The notes: generated by a model from the sequence alone, not told the origin. Counted from the stretch's first letter, positions 8,221 through 16,920 are shown. The stretch: 35,648 nt of DNA from Flavobacteriaceae bacterium (GCA_025800395.1 JAOXRU010000183.1:1-35648), one strand, 5' to 3'. Numbers and translations are program-made.

Positions 8221-10017
8221 CTATTCTTTGAACTTTTTGATCACTACAAATTCCGAACGACGGTTTATATGGTGTTCCTCTCGAGTACATCGTACACCAT
8301 CGCTACATTTGTTGAGTAAGTCAGATTCTCCGTATCCCACAGCTCCTTTGATGCGTGTAACATCTAGACCATTGGAAATCAAGTATTTTTTGGTACTATC
8401 CGCTCTTCGTTGTGAAAGCTTTTGGTTGTAGTCAACAGGACCTCGGGAGTCGGTATGCGATCGAATTTCGATTATCGCATCTGGGTAGGATTGCATAAAT
8501 GCGAGAACCTTTGTCAATTCCGTTTTAGCCTGCGCGGTTATCGTGGCTTTGTCGAATGGGAATAAGATGCGGTTGAGGTTGATTACCTCTAGGCTATCTT
8601 TATTTTTCACCGTTTCCCTCTCAGCAAAAGATTCTGGTATGGTATCGATTACTACCACCGTTTGGTTTTCGGCATCCAATTCTTCTTGGGTTTTGTTTCT
8701 AAAGAAGTAGATATCGTCATTTCCACGACCACCTATTCTGTTTGAAGAGAAATACCCATTGTTTTCTTTTGGCTTGATGATCATTGCAAAATCGTCCATA
8801 TTACTGTTAATCGGACGCTGCAAATTCACAGGTTCGCTATAACCATCTGTACTTAGGGTAGACTCAAAAAGATCCAATCCACCAAGACCAATATGGCCAT
8901 CAGAGGCAAAGTAGAGTTTGTCTCCAACTACATAAGGAAACATTTCTTTTTTGGTTGTATTGATTTTGTCACCGAGGTTTTTTGGTGCAGAAAAACTACC
9001 ATTAGCCAAGATGTCCACCACAAAAATATCGGTCTGTCCTATACTCCCTGGCATATTGGATACAAAATACATTTTGGAATTGTCTTTGCTGAGTACAGGA
9101 TGGCCATAAGAGTATTCGTCGGTAACAAAGGGGAGGATCTCTGGCTTGCTCCAAGCGCCATCTTTTAGAGTAGTTTTTAGTATCATTAGGTGATTGATAC
9201 CGTCTTTACCTCTACGCTCTTTCTTTTTGTGATTGTTTCGTGTAAAGTACATGGTTTTACCATCGTTGGTAAAGGTTACATCTGCTTCGTGATATTCGGT
9301 GTTTACCTTATCGGAGAATTTTTTTGGCTCTCCCAAATGGCCGTTTTTCTTGTCTTTGATGTCTGCTACATACAGATCGAGAAAAGGGTTACCATCCCAG
9401 CTATATATTTTTTTACCATATTTGTCATTGGCGCTATAAACTATCTTATCGCCGTAGTACATTGGTCCAAATTCGGACAAGCCGGTATTGGTTTTGATAT
9501 TGATAATGCGGATGAGGTTGTTTCTGGCTGCAATCAGCGAATCTAGAGCCTCGTTGTTTTTCTTCTCCATTTTCTGGGCGCGCTCCTCATCTATTTTTTC
9601 CAAATATTCCGCGTCAATTTTTTTGGCTTTCGAATAGCGATTGTTTCCTTTTAGAGCGTGCATGTATTTAAATAAATAAGCAGAAGACATATTGTCTTTG
9701 TGCTCTACATACATTTTCTCATACCATTTGTGTGCTTCTTTCATTTCGGAATTGTAGTAGTAGCAGTCCGCTAGCTTTCCAATTACTTTTGGGTCGTTTG
9801 CAGTAGAAAGTGATACTGCTTCTTCATACTTTTTGGCAGCATCTACATACTTCAATCGTTTGTACATAAGATTGGCCTCTTCCAAAACACGTTGATAAAG
9901 CTTCTTATCAGCCTTATCTTTAAAAGTCGGTTGTTGTGCCATAATTAAAGATGAAAAAAGAAAACATCCCAAAAAAATAGCAATATTACCATACTTCAAT
10001 AAATTAATTTTCATCAT
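8221..10017 (-). CDS. TPR-PD40-OmpA outer-membrane-associated protein (PorE-like)
   Basis: A 598-residue exported protein: signal peptide to about residue 28 (FLGCFLFSSLIMAQ), TPR-like helices at 35-165 (YKRLKYVDAAKKYEEAVSLS, ADCYYYNSEMKEAHKWYEKM), a PD40/WD40-like beta-propeller at about 170-445 with repeated FTNDGKTMYFTRN, SKDNSKMYFVSN and GDKLYFASDG blades, and a C-terminal OmpA peptidoglycan-binding domain from about 487 (FPFDKATIT, SHTDSRG, LSQRRADSTKKYL, NRRSEF). This order matches PorE-type proteins of Bacteroidota, which tie type IX secretion components to peptidoglycan, but the carboxypeptidase-regulatory insert usual in PorE is absent. No porP/sprF gene is adjacent, so the T9SS link is only an inference. 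A TATCTTTG box lies 57 bases upstream. Confidence 0.85.
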   Translation of the reverse strand: MMKINLLKYGNIAIFLGCFLFSSLIMAQQPTFKDKADKKLYQRVLEEANLMYKRLKYVDAAKKYEEAVSLSTANDPKVIGKLADCYYYNSEMKEAHKWYEKMYVEHKDNMSSAYLFKYMHALKGNNRYSKAKKIDAEYLEKIDEERAQKMEKKNNEALDSLIAARNNLIRIINIKTNTGLSEFGPMYYGDKIVYSANDKYGKKIYSWDGNPFLDLYVADIKDKKNGHLGEPKKFSDKVNTEYHEADVTFTNDGKTMYFTRNNHKKKERRGKDGINHLMILKTTLKDGAWSKPEILPFVTDEYSYGHPVLSKDNSKMYFVSNMPGSIGQTDIFVVDILANGSFSAPKNLGDKINTTKKEMFPYVVGDKLYFASDGHIGLGGLDLFESTLSTDGYSEPVNLQRPINSNMDDFAMIIKPKENNGYFSSNRIGGRGNDDIYFFRNKTQEELDAENQTVVVIDTIPESFAERETVKNKDSLEVINLNRILFPFDKATITAQAKTELTKVLAFMQSYPDAIIEIRSHTDSRGPVDYNQKLSQRRADSTKKYLISNGLDVTRIKGAVGYGESDLLNKCSDGVRCTREEHHINRRSEFVVIKKFKE

Positions 10018-10074
10018 AATTTCGATTTGTCGGTCTATGAAATATAAAATTCAACTGCTCTAAATGAAGCGCAA

Positions 10075-10106
10075 CAAAGATAGCCTAGCCCCAGTATTTA
10101 GAACAA
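10075..10106 (-). promoter_or_regulatory. Predicted promoter of the PD40/OmpA gene
   Basis: On the minus strand TATCTTTG (10075-10082) is an exact -7 box, with TTG at 10104-10106 positioned 21 bases upstream as a -33 element. The leader to the ATG is about 50 bases. Confidence 0.5.
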
Positions 10107-10209
10107 TTTATGTTGTGAAGTTGATAATACTATATGTAAAAGTTGAAGTGACTCTCCCTTAACAATACAAGTGTAAGAAATTATTTTCGAATAACGAAGA
10201 AATATAGAC

Positions 10210-10401
10210 CTATTGCTTTTTATCTTCGATGGATGGATCATTATCTTCTTTGGAAGCATCTTTGAATTCTTTTATTCCGCTTCCGAGACCACGCATCAAT
10301 TCTGGTATTTTCTTCCCTCCAAATAGCAATAAAATAAGTACCACGATAACTACTACTTGCCAAGGGCCTACCAATCCTAAAAATATACTATTTGCGATCA
10401 T
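10210..10401 (-). CDS. tatA: Sec-independent translocase subunit TatA/TatE family
   Basis: A 63-residue TatA-type subunit of the twin-arginine translocon, which moves folded proteins across the inner membrane. It has one N-terminal TM helix (WQVVVIVVLILLLF), the conserved FGGKKIPELMRGLGSGIKEF hinge and amphipathic helix, and a charged tail ending EDKKQ. Length and layout are typical of TatA/E and not of TatB, which is longer. The ATG at 10399-10401 gives MIANSIFLGLVGPW, the usual start; a TTG 21 bases upstream is in frame but lies in the predicted -7 box. No tatC is seen in the window. It may be read into the PD40/OmpA gene 192 bases downstream, but that gene has its own promoter. Confidence 0.9.
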   Translation of the reverse strand: MIANSIFLGLVGPWQVVVIVVLILLLFGGKKIPELMRGLGSGIKEFKDASKEDNDPSIEDKKQ

Positions 10402-10419
10402 AATTCTTTGTTTGAATCG

Positions 10420-10427
10420 CAAATTTA
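10420..10427 (-). promoter_or_regulatory. Predicted -7 box for tatA
   Basis: Minus-strand TAAATTTG, an exact TAnnTTTG match, 18 bases upstream of the tatA ATG. It overlaps the alternative TTG start and so argues for the ATG. Confidence 0.4.
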
Positions 10428-10518
10428 CGAATAAATATTTAGTATTGAGATATTGGATAAATTATAAGTTTTGAATTATTAATTTTAAATGATTTTTTTG
10501 CTAACAGCCAACAAATCA

Positions 10519-10621
10519 ACGAAAGGAAATCGTTATGGAGATAAAGGATATATCCTTTCGATGGCAATCTCACTTGCAATGCATGATCGATGAATGGATA
10601 GCAATGAAATTGCAAGTTTGA
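10519..10621. repeat. Cluster of inverted repeats in the tatA/M23 gap
   Basis: The 383-base gap between tatA and the M23 gene has no convincing gene but is rich in dyads. CGAAAGGA (10520-10527) pairs with TCCTTTCG (10553-10560). Inside these is the perfect 16-bp palindrome AAAGGATATATCCTTT (10543-10558). ACTTGCAAT (10572-10580) pairs with ATTGCAAGT (10609-10617). A 28-codon frame (10535-10621, starting MEIKDISFRW) runs through them, with AAAGGA 12 bases upstream, but such a short frame is not evidence of a gene. It could be a structured RNA, a regulator site or a mobile-repeat remnant. Confidence 0.4.
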
Positions 10622-10767
10622 AAATTAGATAATTTGAAAAACTATTCCCTATTCGCTAATACTTCCAATTTTACACTTATCACTCCAAATACTTATAACA
10701 TTAAGAGCTAACAGATATAATAATATAAAGAATCCCTAATCTTAGAAATATTTCATCTTTTAATCTT

Positions 10768-10775
10768 TATATTTG
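10768..10775 (+). promoter_or_regulatory. Predicted -7 box for the M23 gene
   Basis: TATATTTG, an exact TAnnTTTG match, ends nine bases before the ATG at 10785, implying a very short or absent leader. Confidence 0.45.
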
Positions 10776-10784
10776 TATTTCAAT

Positions 10785-11651
10785 ATGAAAAAAGAAAAAA
10801 AATCTAAAAAAATTAGGAAGAAATTATTGCATAAGTACCGTTTGGTGGTATTGAATGAGGGCACTTATGAAGAGAAGGTTTCTTTTAAGCTTAGTAGATT
10901 GAATGTGTTTGTGGCAGGTACGGTATTTGCCATATTGCTGATAGGGGTAACCACCTTAATCATTGCCTTTACTCCTTTGAGAGAATATATACCAGGATAC
11001 GCCTCTACCAAACTAAAACAGCAAGCTATAGACCTCACCGATATGGCAGACTCTCTGGAATTGGCTCTGAAGAAAAACGATCTTTATGCCGAGAGTATTT
11101 CTAATATGCTCAGAGGAAAAGTGGAAGTACAAGATATTCCTTCCGATAGCGTATTCAAAAACCAACAACGCACCCTAAAGGATATCAACCTCGATCCAAT
11201 AGAAGAAGATTTACAGCTGCGAGCTACTGTAGCTATGGAGGATAAATACAATTTGTTTGAAGACAAAACCAACAATATAACGGCTTCATTATTTGCTCCC
11301 CTAGAAGGTACTTTGTCCGATGTTTACGATATACAAAAAAAACATTTTGCGGTAGATGTAGTCGCGCCCTTTGGCACCCCAGTAAAGTCGGTGGCAGATG
11401 GCACGGTTATCTTTGCAGAATGGACTGTGGAAACGGGCTATGTCATCTTACTAGAACATCAGCAAGGATTATTGTCGGTGTATAAGCACAATGGTACGCT
11501 GATGAAAGAACAGGGAGACCTAGTGAAAGCAGGGGAAGTGATTGCTTCGGTTGGAAATACAGGAGAGTTCACTACCGGCCCACATTTACACTTTGAATTA
11601 TGGAGTAATGGCTATCCTGTAAACCCAATGAATTATATTGATTTCGAATAA
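10785..11651 (+). CDS. M23 (LytM-type) peptidase, membrane-anchored
   Basis: A 288-residue envelope protein: short basic cytoplasmic tail, one TM helix (about 42-63, FVAGTVFAILLIGVTTLIIAF), a helical stalk and a C-terminal LytM/M23 domain (about 165-285). The zinc site H-x3-D (HFAVD, about 187-191) and H-x-H (HLHFE, about 268-272) is present, as is the KHN segment near the active site. It should therefore be able to cleave peptidoglycan cross-bridges or, if activity is low, to regulate an amidase as NlpD/EnvC-type relatives do. I use the ATG at 10785; an in-frame TTG four codons earlier sits inside the -7 box. The GH3 gene follows after six bases, so the two form an operon. Confidence 0.9.
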   Translation: MKKEKKSKKIRKKLLHKYRLVVLNEGTYEEKVSFKLSRLNVFVAGTVFAILLIGVTTLIIAFTPLREYIPGYASTKLKQQAIDLTDMADSLELALKKNDLYAESISNMLRGKVEVQDIPSDSVFKNQQRTLKDINLDPIEEDLQLRATVAMEDKYNLFEDKTNNITASLFAPLEGTLSDVYDIQKKHFAVDVVAPFGTPVKSVADGTVIFAEWTVETGYVILLEHQQGLLSVYKHNGTLMKEQGDLVKAGEVIASVGNTGEFTTGPHLHFELWSNGYPVNPMNYIDFE

Positions 11652-11657
11652 ATTTAT

Positions 11658-13151
11658 ATGTCGTTAAAAGCATTTTTTGCAAAACAATTTGCATTTGCTG
11701 TAAGAAGAAAAATGCAGCGTTGGATGGCCCAACCAGAGGCTACACAAGAAAAGGTTTTTTTACAACTAATACGAGATGCCCAGCATACGAAGTTTGGTAA
11801 AGATCATGGTTTTGATCAAATACGTACAGCAAAAGATTTTGCCGAGAGAGTTCCTATAAGAGGCTATGAGGAGTTGCGCACTTATGTGGATGCGGTTGTG
11901 GAAGGAAAAACAGATGTACTCTGGCCAGGCAAACCACTGTATTTTGCCAAAACCTCTGGTACGACTTCTGGGGCAAAATACATTCCCATCAGCAAAGATT
12001 CCATACCCTTCCATATAGAAGCAGCTCGCAATGCCCTATTGTGCTATATAGCCGAAACAGGAAATACCGACTTTGTAGATGGAAAAATGATTTTTTTACA
12101 GGGAAGCCCCGTTTTGCAAGACAAAAATGGTATTGCCTTGGGGCGCCTTTCTGGGATCTCTGCCCACTATGTACCCAAATATTTGCAGCGCAATCGCATG
12201 CCAAGTTGGGAAACCAACTGTATAGAAGACTGGGAAACCAAAGTGAATGCCATAGTGGATGAAACCAGCAAGGAAGACATGCGACTCATAAGTGGTATTC
12301 CTTCTTGGGTACAGATGTATTTCGAAAAATTGGTCGCAACCACAGGCAAACCTGTTGGCAAATTGTTTCCAAACTTCAAACTTTTTGTCTATGGCGGGGT
12401 GAACTATGAACCCTATCGGGCAAAATTTGAACAACTGATCGGGCGCAGGGTAGACAGTATAGAACTCTTTCCGGCTAGTGAAGGATTCTTCGCTTTTCAG
12501 GATAAACAAGATCAAAAAGGAATGTTGTTGTTGCTCAATTCTGGAATTTTCTATGAATTTGTGAGAGCAGATGAATTTTTTGAAGCGAACCCCAAACGAT
12601 ATACTATTGGCGAGGTAGTATGCGATGTGAACTATGTGATGTTGGTAAGCACCAATGCTGGACTGTGGGCCTACAATGTGGGAGATACAGTACAGTTTAC
12701 TTCTTTAAAGCCCCATAGAGTCATTGTAAGTGGGCGTATCAAGCATTTTATTTCGGCCTTTGGAGAACATGTTATTGCCAAGGAAGTAGAACAGGCAATG
12801 CAAAAAGCCATAAATACTAGCGGTGCTGTGGTAAACGAGTTTACAGTGGCTCCGCAAATTCAACCAGAAACCGGCTTGCCATATCACGAATGGTTGGTGG
12901 AATTTAAGGAAGAACCCCAAAATATGGAGAACTTTATCGATGTTTTGGATATGGAAATGCAAGCGCAAAACATTTATTATAAAGACTTAATAGATGGTAA
13001 AATCTTACAGAAATTAAAGGTGACCAGAATAAAAGAAAAAGGGTTTCATGCTTATATGAAACAAATTGGAAAATTGGGAGGGCAAAACAAGGTGCAAAGG
13101 TTGTCCAATGACCGAAAGCTGGCAGAAGGCCTTTGCTTACAAAAAAAATAA
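11658..13151 (+). CDS. GH3-family acyl-adenylating protein
   Basis: A 497-residue member of the GH3 family (named after plant auxin-responsive GH3 acyl-amido synthetases, part of the ANL adenylating superfamily). The ATP/AMP-binding signature KTSGTTSGAKYIPIS is at 98-112. The second motif is FPASEGFFAF and the third is LWAYNVGDTVQF, followed by VSGRIKHFISAFGEHV, so the adenylation core is intact. Plant members join amino acids to carboxylic acids; bacterial substrates are mostly unknown, and I infer only an acid-activating or amide-forming role. It follows the M23 gene by six bases, a pairing that may be only transcriptional. Confidence 0.85.
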   Translation: MSLKAFFAKQFAFAVRRKMQRWMAQPEATQEKVFLQLIRDAQHTKFGKDHGFDQIRTAKDFAERVPIRGYEELRTYVDAVVEGKTDVLWPGKPLYFAKTSGTTSGAKYIPISKDSIPFHIEAARNALLCYIAETGNTDFVDGKMIFLQGSPVLQDKNGIALGRLSGISAHYVPKYLQRNRMPSWETNCIEDWETKVNAIVDETSKEDMRLISGIPSWVQMYFEKLVATTGKPVGKLFPNFKLFVYGGVNYEPYRAKFEQLIGRRVDSIELFPASEGFFAFQDKQDQKGMLLLLNSGIFYEFVRADEFFEANPKRYTIGEVVCDVNYVMLVSTNAGLWAYNVGDTVQFTSLKPHRVIVSGRIKHFISAFGEHVIAKEVEQAMQKAINTSGAVVNEFTVAPQIQPETGLPYHEWLVEFKEEPQNMENFIDVLDMEMQAQNIYYKDLIDGKILQKLKVTRIKEKGFHAYMKQIGKLGGQNKVQRLSNDRKLAEGLCLQKK

Positions 13152-13173
13152 TGGTAAAAAATAAATTATAGAT

Positions 13174-13181
13174 TACTTTTG
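13174..13181 (+). promoter_or_regulatory. Predicted -7 box, possibly leaderless
   Basis: TACTTTTG, an exact TAnnTTTG match, ends five bases before the ATG at 13187. Transcription would begin at about the A of the start codon. Confidence 0.45.
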
Positions 13182-13186
13182 CTACA

Positions 13187-14884
13187 ATGAAGATCATGAC
13201 TAAAGGAAGAACAAGAGCACAAATTTCTACAGCCGCTATCGAACGTATGTATATCACGATGCGTCATTTGTTCAATAGGGGTTTTTATAAGCCTATGGGT
13301 GTTTCGGGAGAAACCCTCAGAGAGGCATTGCTAGAATTGCGCCCAGAAATATATGGTTCTATAGCCGAAGAAAAGACCGAACTCAATGGACTTACCTATG
13401 TATTGGAACGATTGCCAGAAGGCATAGAAGAATGTGTGTATATCAACCTTACCTCGGAAGAAGGATACGATAAGGCACATTTTGAACCTATCATACCAGA
13501 AAAAAGACGTCGCAATTGCTACCGCATAGATCAGGAGCAAATGAATATCGAAATTACCAGAGGACGATCGGAAATTTATGATATACTCACGCATTTGACC
13601 TTTTTGTATGTGGAATCCGAAAAAATTCGCTCCAAGGTGTTGATACCGCACAGCAAGAAAGTAATCCGTCCGTGGGAGAAAATAGAAGAAGCCATTTCCA
13701 AAACTAAGATATCGGTAAAAGAGCGGGAAACTACCTTGGTGTATGTTGCCAATATATTGGGTAGAAGTTTTGATGAAATCTACGAAACACATCAAAAGTT
13801 TGCAACCGATAAGAATCCGGATAAATTTATCAAGATTGTATATTGGTTGGGCAAATTGGCCATAAACGAGGTGGTAACTGGCAAAAAGAGGGCCATATCC
13901 TTTAGTCCCTTGTTGAGAGAGCGTCTCGGACACCATATACATGGCGAAATATGGGCCAATGACATCAAAAAAGTGCTGCAAGAAAACCAATTGCTCCAAC
14001 GCCCCATACATATCATCAGTGCCAATATGCACTCGGTGATGAATACCCTATACGCTTCTAAGGCATTGCCAACAGAAAGCAAGAAAGCAAACAACCTTTA
14101 CGAGTTGTACGAACAGCTCTCTGCTCCTGGCAATAAAACGATGCGAAACAAAGTAGAAAAAGTGGCCCTGAAAGAAGGAATGATTTATATACCAGATCAT
14201 TCGGGGACCAATATCAATGTGCAAATTTTTGATACCGCCAAAGTTGACTGGCCCAAAACCCAATTTGCCATAGATGCCAAGCAAAAAGAGGAAGATATGC
14301 CAGTACTCTTTGTGATGGATTATGCTTTTGGAGAACAGGCTTATGAAACCATAGATGAGTTTTTGAAACCATATAAAGAAGACCAAGAGAAGACCTACTT
14401 AGATGTGGTGTCGGTCAATATTATGGGGAAAGCAGGAATATTAGAAGGCGGAAAAGGAGATTTGATGATCCCTTCTGCGCACATATATGAGGGCACAGCC
14501 GATAACTATCCGTTTAAAAACGAACTATGTGCCAAAGATTTTGAAGGAGAAGGATTGCAGGTGTTTGAAGGCGCTATGATATCGGTACTGGGCACCTCTT
14601 TGCAAAACAAAGACATTCTTCGGTTTTTCTACGAATCTACCTGGAATGTAATTGGGCTAGAAATGGAAGGCGCCCACTACCAAAAAGCAGTACAATCCGC
14701 CTCCAAAATAAGAAAGAGTATACGCGAAGATGTAAAAGTAAGTTACGCATACTATGCTTCGGACAATCCTTTGGAAACTGGAAGCACTTTGGCCTCCGGT
14801 GGATTGGGAATAACAGGTGTAAAACCAACTTATTTGATTACCGATCGAATTTTAAAACAAATATTTAACGTACAAAAAACATGA
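13187..14884 (+). CDS. Conserved Bacteroidota orphan protein with nucleosidase-like C-terminus
   Basis: A 565-residue soluble protein that I know only as an uncharacterised Bacteroidota family (from memory DUF6909; not checked). The N-terminal ~270 residues are helical and charged. The C-terminal part has features of the nucleoside phosphorylase/nucleosidase fold: VLFVMDYAFGEQ, GAMISVLGTSLQN, then GLEMEG (490-495, like the EME substrate loop of MTA/AMP nucleosidases) and YYASDNP (523-529, placed like their catalytic SD). This points to a possible nucleotide-processing role, which is inference. A second ATG three codons in is also possible. The stop overlaps the next ATG by four bases (ATGA), so it is coupled to the Wzz-like gene. 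Confidence 0.75.
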   Translation: MKIMTKGRTRAQISTAAIERMYITMRHLFNRGFYKPMGVSGETLREALLELRPEIYGSIAEEKTELNGLTYVLERLPEGIEECVYINLTSEEGYDKAHFEPIIPEKRRRNCYRIDQEQMNIEITRGRSEIYDILTHLTFLYVESEKIRSKVLIPHSKKVIRPWEKIEEAISKTKISVKERETTLVYVANILGRSFDEIYETHQKFATDKNPDKFIKIVYWLGKLAINEVVTGKKRAISFSPLLRERLGHHIHGEIWANDIKKVLQENQLLQRPIHIISANMHSVMNTLYASKALPTESKKANNLYELYEQLSAPGNKTMRNKVEKVALKEGMIYIPDHSGTNINVQIFDTAKVDWPKTQFAIDAKQKEEDMPVLFVMDYAFGEQAYETIDEFLKPYKEDQEKTYLDVVSVNIMGKAGILEGGKGDLMIPSAHIYEGTADNYPFKNELCAKDFEGEGLQVFEGAMISVLGTSLQNKDILRFFYESTWNVIGLEMEGAHYQKAVQSASKIRKSIREDVKVSYAYYASDNPLETGSTLASGGLGITGVKPTYLITDRILKQIFNVQKT

Positions 14885-15867
14885 GTGAGCAAAAACCAAA
14901 CCCCAATTCGGACGAATTAGACTTGGGTCAATTATTTAAAATCATTGGAGATTTTTTTAATAAAATCTTTCTCGTTTTTTTGAAGTTTTTATTATTGATT
15001 AAAAAAAACATAATCATTTTGCTGGTTTTGGGATTGGCAGGTGTTATCGGCGGTTATTTTCTAGGCAAACTCTCGGAAACCAAACTCAAAAATGAGGTGA
15101 TTGTCTCTCCTAGCTTAGACGCCAAAGATTATCTGTACGATGTGGTGCAAGAAATACAGAGTAAAGTAGAAACCAAAGACAGTGCTTTTTTTAAGTCTAT
15201 AGGGATTTCTATGTCTTCGCTAAAGGATTTTAAAGTTGAGATTACCCCTTTGAATGGAGATACAAACAAAGGACCAGACGAAGAACTGCTCAATATTCTT
15301 AAAGAGTATAAAGAGGAAAGCTTTGTACGACGTGCTATCGAAAATGAGGTGCGCAATTTTAGCCCAGTGATGCATCGGATTAGCTTTTATTTTGAGAATC
15401 AAGCACTTTTTGTGCCAAATATTCCAAAGCTGTTGGATTATATCAATTCGAGTGAGTACTACAATAAAATATTGAAACAAAAAAATATTAACCTCAACGA
15501 ACGAATTGGAAAAAACGAATATCAAATTGTGCAAATAGACAGCCTGATAAAAAATTACTCCAAATCTCTTTTGGAAAAGCAAACGCTTGGGGCCAACACC
15601 ATGTTGTACAACAAGGAGAATAGTCTGAATGTGACCGAGCTTATGAATATGCGCAATGGATTGATAAAAGACAATGAGAGTATACATATGCAGTTGTTAA
15701 ACAATACCCATCCGATTCGCATCATCAATATAGGGAAAACCCAGCGAAACGAAAAGAGCTTGTACAATGGCATGATCCTCAAATTGCCTTTGTTTTTGTT
15801 TGGCTTGTATTTTGTGATACTCATCAGCTTGTATTTGGATAAGAAATCAGAGGAAGTACGTGCCTAA
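14881..15867 (+). CDS. Wzz-like two-TM polysaccharide chain-length/export protein
   Basis: A 328-residue inner-membrane protein with a cytoplasmic N-terminus, TM1 at about 43-66 (NIIILLVLGLAGVIGGYFLG), a long periplasmic region with helices (ERIGKNEYQIVQIDSLIKNY), and TM2 at about 298-318 (LPLFLFGLYFVILISLYL). This is the architecture of polysaccharide co-polymerases that set chain length in Wzy-dependent assembly. The primary sequence is distant, without a cytoplasmic kinase domain, so the call rests on topology plus position just before rfbB. It overlaps the orphan gene upstream by four bases and rfbB by eight. It may be the first gene of the polysaccharide locus proper. Confidence 0.65.
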   Translation: MSEQKPNPNSDELDLGQLFKIIGDFFNKIFLVFLKFLLLIKKNIIILLVLGLAGVIGGYFLGKLSETKLKNEVIVSPSLDAKDYLYDVVQEIQSKVETKDSAFFKSIGISMSSLKDFKVEITPLNGDTNKGPDEELLNILKEYKEESFVRRAIENEVRNFSPVMHRISFYFENQALFVPNIPKLLDYINSSEYYNKILKQKNINLNERIGKNEYQIVQIDSLIKNYSKSLLEKQTLGANTMLYNKENSLNVTELMNMRNGLIKDNESIHMQLLNNTHPIRIINIGKTQRNEKSLYNGMILKLPLFLFGLYFVILISLYLDKKSEEVRA

Positions 15868-16918
15868 TATAGAGAGAAACATATTGATAACTGGTGGAGC
15901 GGGATTTATAGGATCTCATCTGGTGCGCTTGTTTGTAAGGCGCTATCCCAATTATCGAATAGTGAATCTCGATGCACTTACCTATGCCGGAAATCTAGAC
16001 AATCTTTCGGATGTTGCATCCCAATCCAATTATCTGTTTCGAAAAGGAGATATAACGGATGTTGCATTTTTGGAAGCCATATTTAAGGAATTTGATATAG
16101 ATAGTGTCATTCATTTGGCAGCAGAGTCCCATGTAGACCGCTCAATTAGCGATCCGATGGCTTTTGTGCGCACCAATGTAATGGGCACGGCAAACCTGCT
16201 GCAAACCGCAACAAAGTATTGGAGAAATACCCAAAACAACTTGTTTTATCATATTAGTACAGATGAGGTATATGGTTCTTTAGGAAAAACGGGTTTGTTT
16301 ACAGAAAAAACAGCCTATGACCCCAATTCGCCTTATGCTGCTTCCAAAGCAGCTTCGGATCATTTTGTAAGGGCCTATGCCCAAACCTATGATTTGCCAG
16401 TGGTGATTTCCAATTGTTCCAACAATTATGGCCCAAATCAGTTTCCGGAGAAGTTGATCCCACTGTTTATAAACAATATTAAAGAAAATGAAGAATTGCC
16501 TCTATATGGTGATGGACAGTATACAAGAGATTGGCTCTATGTATTGGATCATGTGGAAGCAATAGATACCGTGTTTCACCAAGGCAAATTGGGAGAAACC
16601 TATAATATAGGTGGTTTTAATGAGTGGAAAAACATCGATTTGGTGCGTGTATTGTGCCAATTGATGGAAGAGAAGCTCCAAAGGCCAAAAGGAAGCGCAG
16701 AAGCGCTCATATGCTTTGTAAAAGACCGCCCAGGGCACGACAGAAGATATGCGATAGACGCCAACAAAATAAAAAAAGAACTAGGGTGGGAACCTAGGGT
16801 GACTTTTGAAGAAGGTTTATCGAAGACCATAGACTGGTATTTGGCGAATGCTGCTTGGTTGGAAAATGTGGTATCTGGAGCGTATAAAAATTATTATAAA
16901 AAGCAATATTTGACTTAA
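15860..16918 (+). CDS. rfbB: dTDP-glucose 4,6-dehydratase
   Basis: Extended SDR enzyme that converts dTDP-glucose to dTDP-4-keto-6-deoxyglucose, using the product of RfbA. The 352-residue sequence has the NAD site GGAGFIGSH (12-20), LAAESHVDRS, the catalytic STDEVYG with D135/E136, YAASK (Y159/K163), NCSNNYGPNQFPEKLIPL, GDGQYTRDWLYVLDH and FVKDRPGHDRRYAID, all diagnostic. The start is a GTG at 15860 overlapping the Wzz-like stop by eight bases; no in-frame ATG precedes the Rossmann motif. Neither rfbC nor rfbD is in the window, so the final deoxysugar is not determined here. GC content matches the flanking core genes, not the island downstream. Confidence 0.95.
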   Translation: MPNIERNILITGGAGFIGSHLVRLFVRRYPNYRIVNLDALTYAGNLDNLSDVASQSNYLFRKGDITDVAFLEAIFKEFDIDSVIHLAAESHVDRSISDPMAFVRTNVMGTANLLQTATKYWRNTQNNLFYHISTDEVYGSLGKTGLFTEKTAYDPNSPYAASKAASDHFVRAYAQTYDLPVVISNCSNNYGPNQFPEKLIPLFINNIKENEELPLYGDGQYTRDWLYVLDHVEAIDTVFHQGKLGETYNIGGFNEWKNIDLVRVLCQLMEEKLQRPKGSAEALICFVKDRPGHDRRYAIDANKIKKELGWEPRVTFEEGLSKTIDWYLANAAWLENVVSGAYKNYYKKQYLT

Positions 16919-16920
16919 TT

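Noticed and set aside
12096-12515. 139-codon minus-strand frame inside the GH3 gene
   Set aside because: Antisense to a gene with all adenylation motifs; composition is shadow-like.
13331-14032. 233-codon open frame on the minus strand inside the 13187 gene
   Set aside because: It lies wholly antisense to an intact 565-codon gene; its translation is rich in aromatic and cysteine residues without family motifs, typical of a shadow frame.
15220-15687. 155-codon minus-strand frame inside the Wzz-like gene
   Set aside because: Antisense to a coherent two-TM protein gene in a coupled operon; no motif and no start context.
14881-15867. Tyrosine-kinase-type co-polymerase (Wzc)
   Set aside because: There is no cytoplasmic Walker A/B kinase domain after TM2; the protein ends about ten residues after it.
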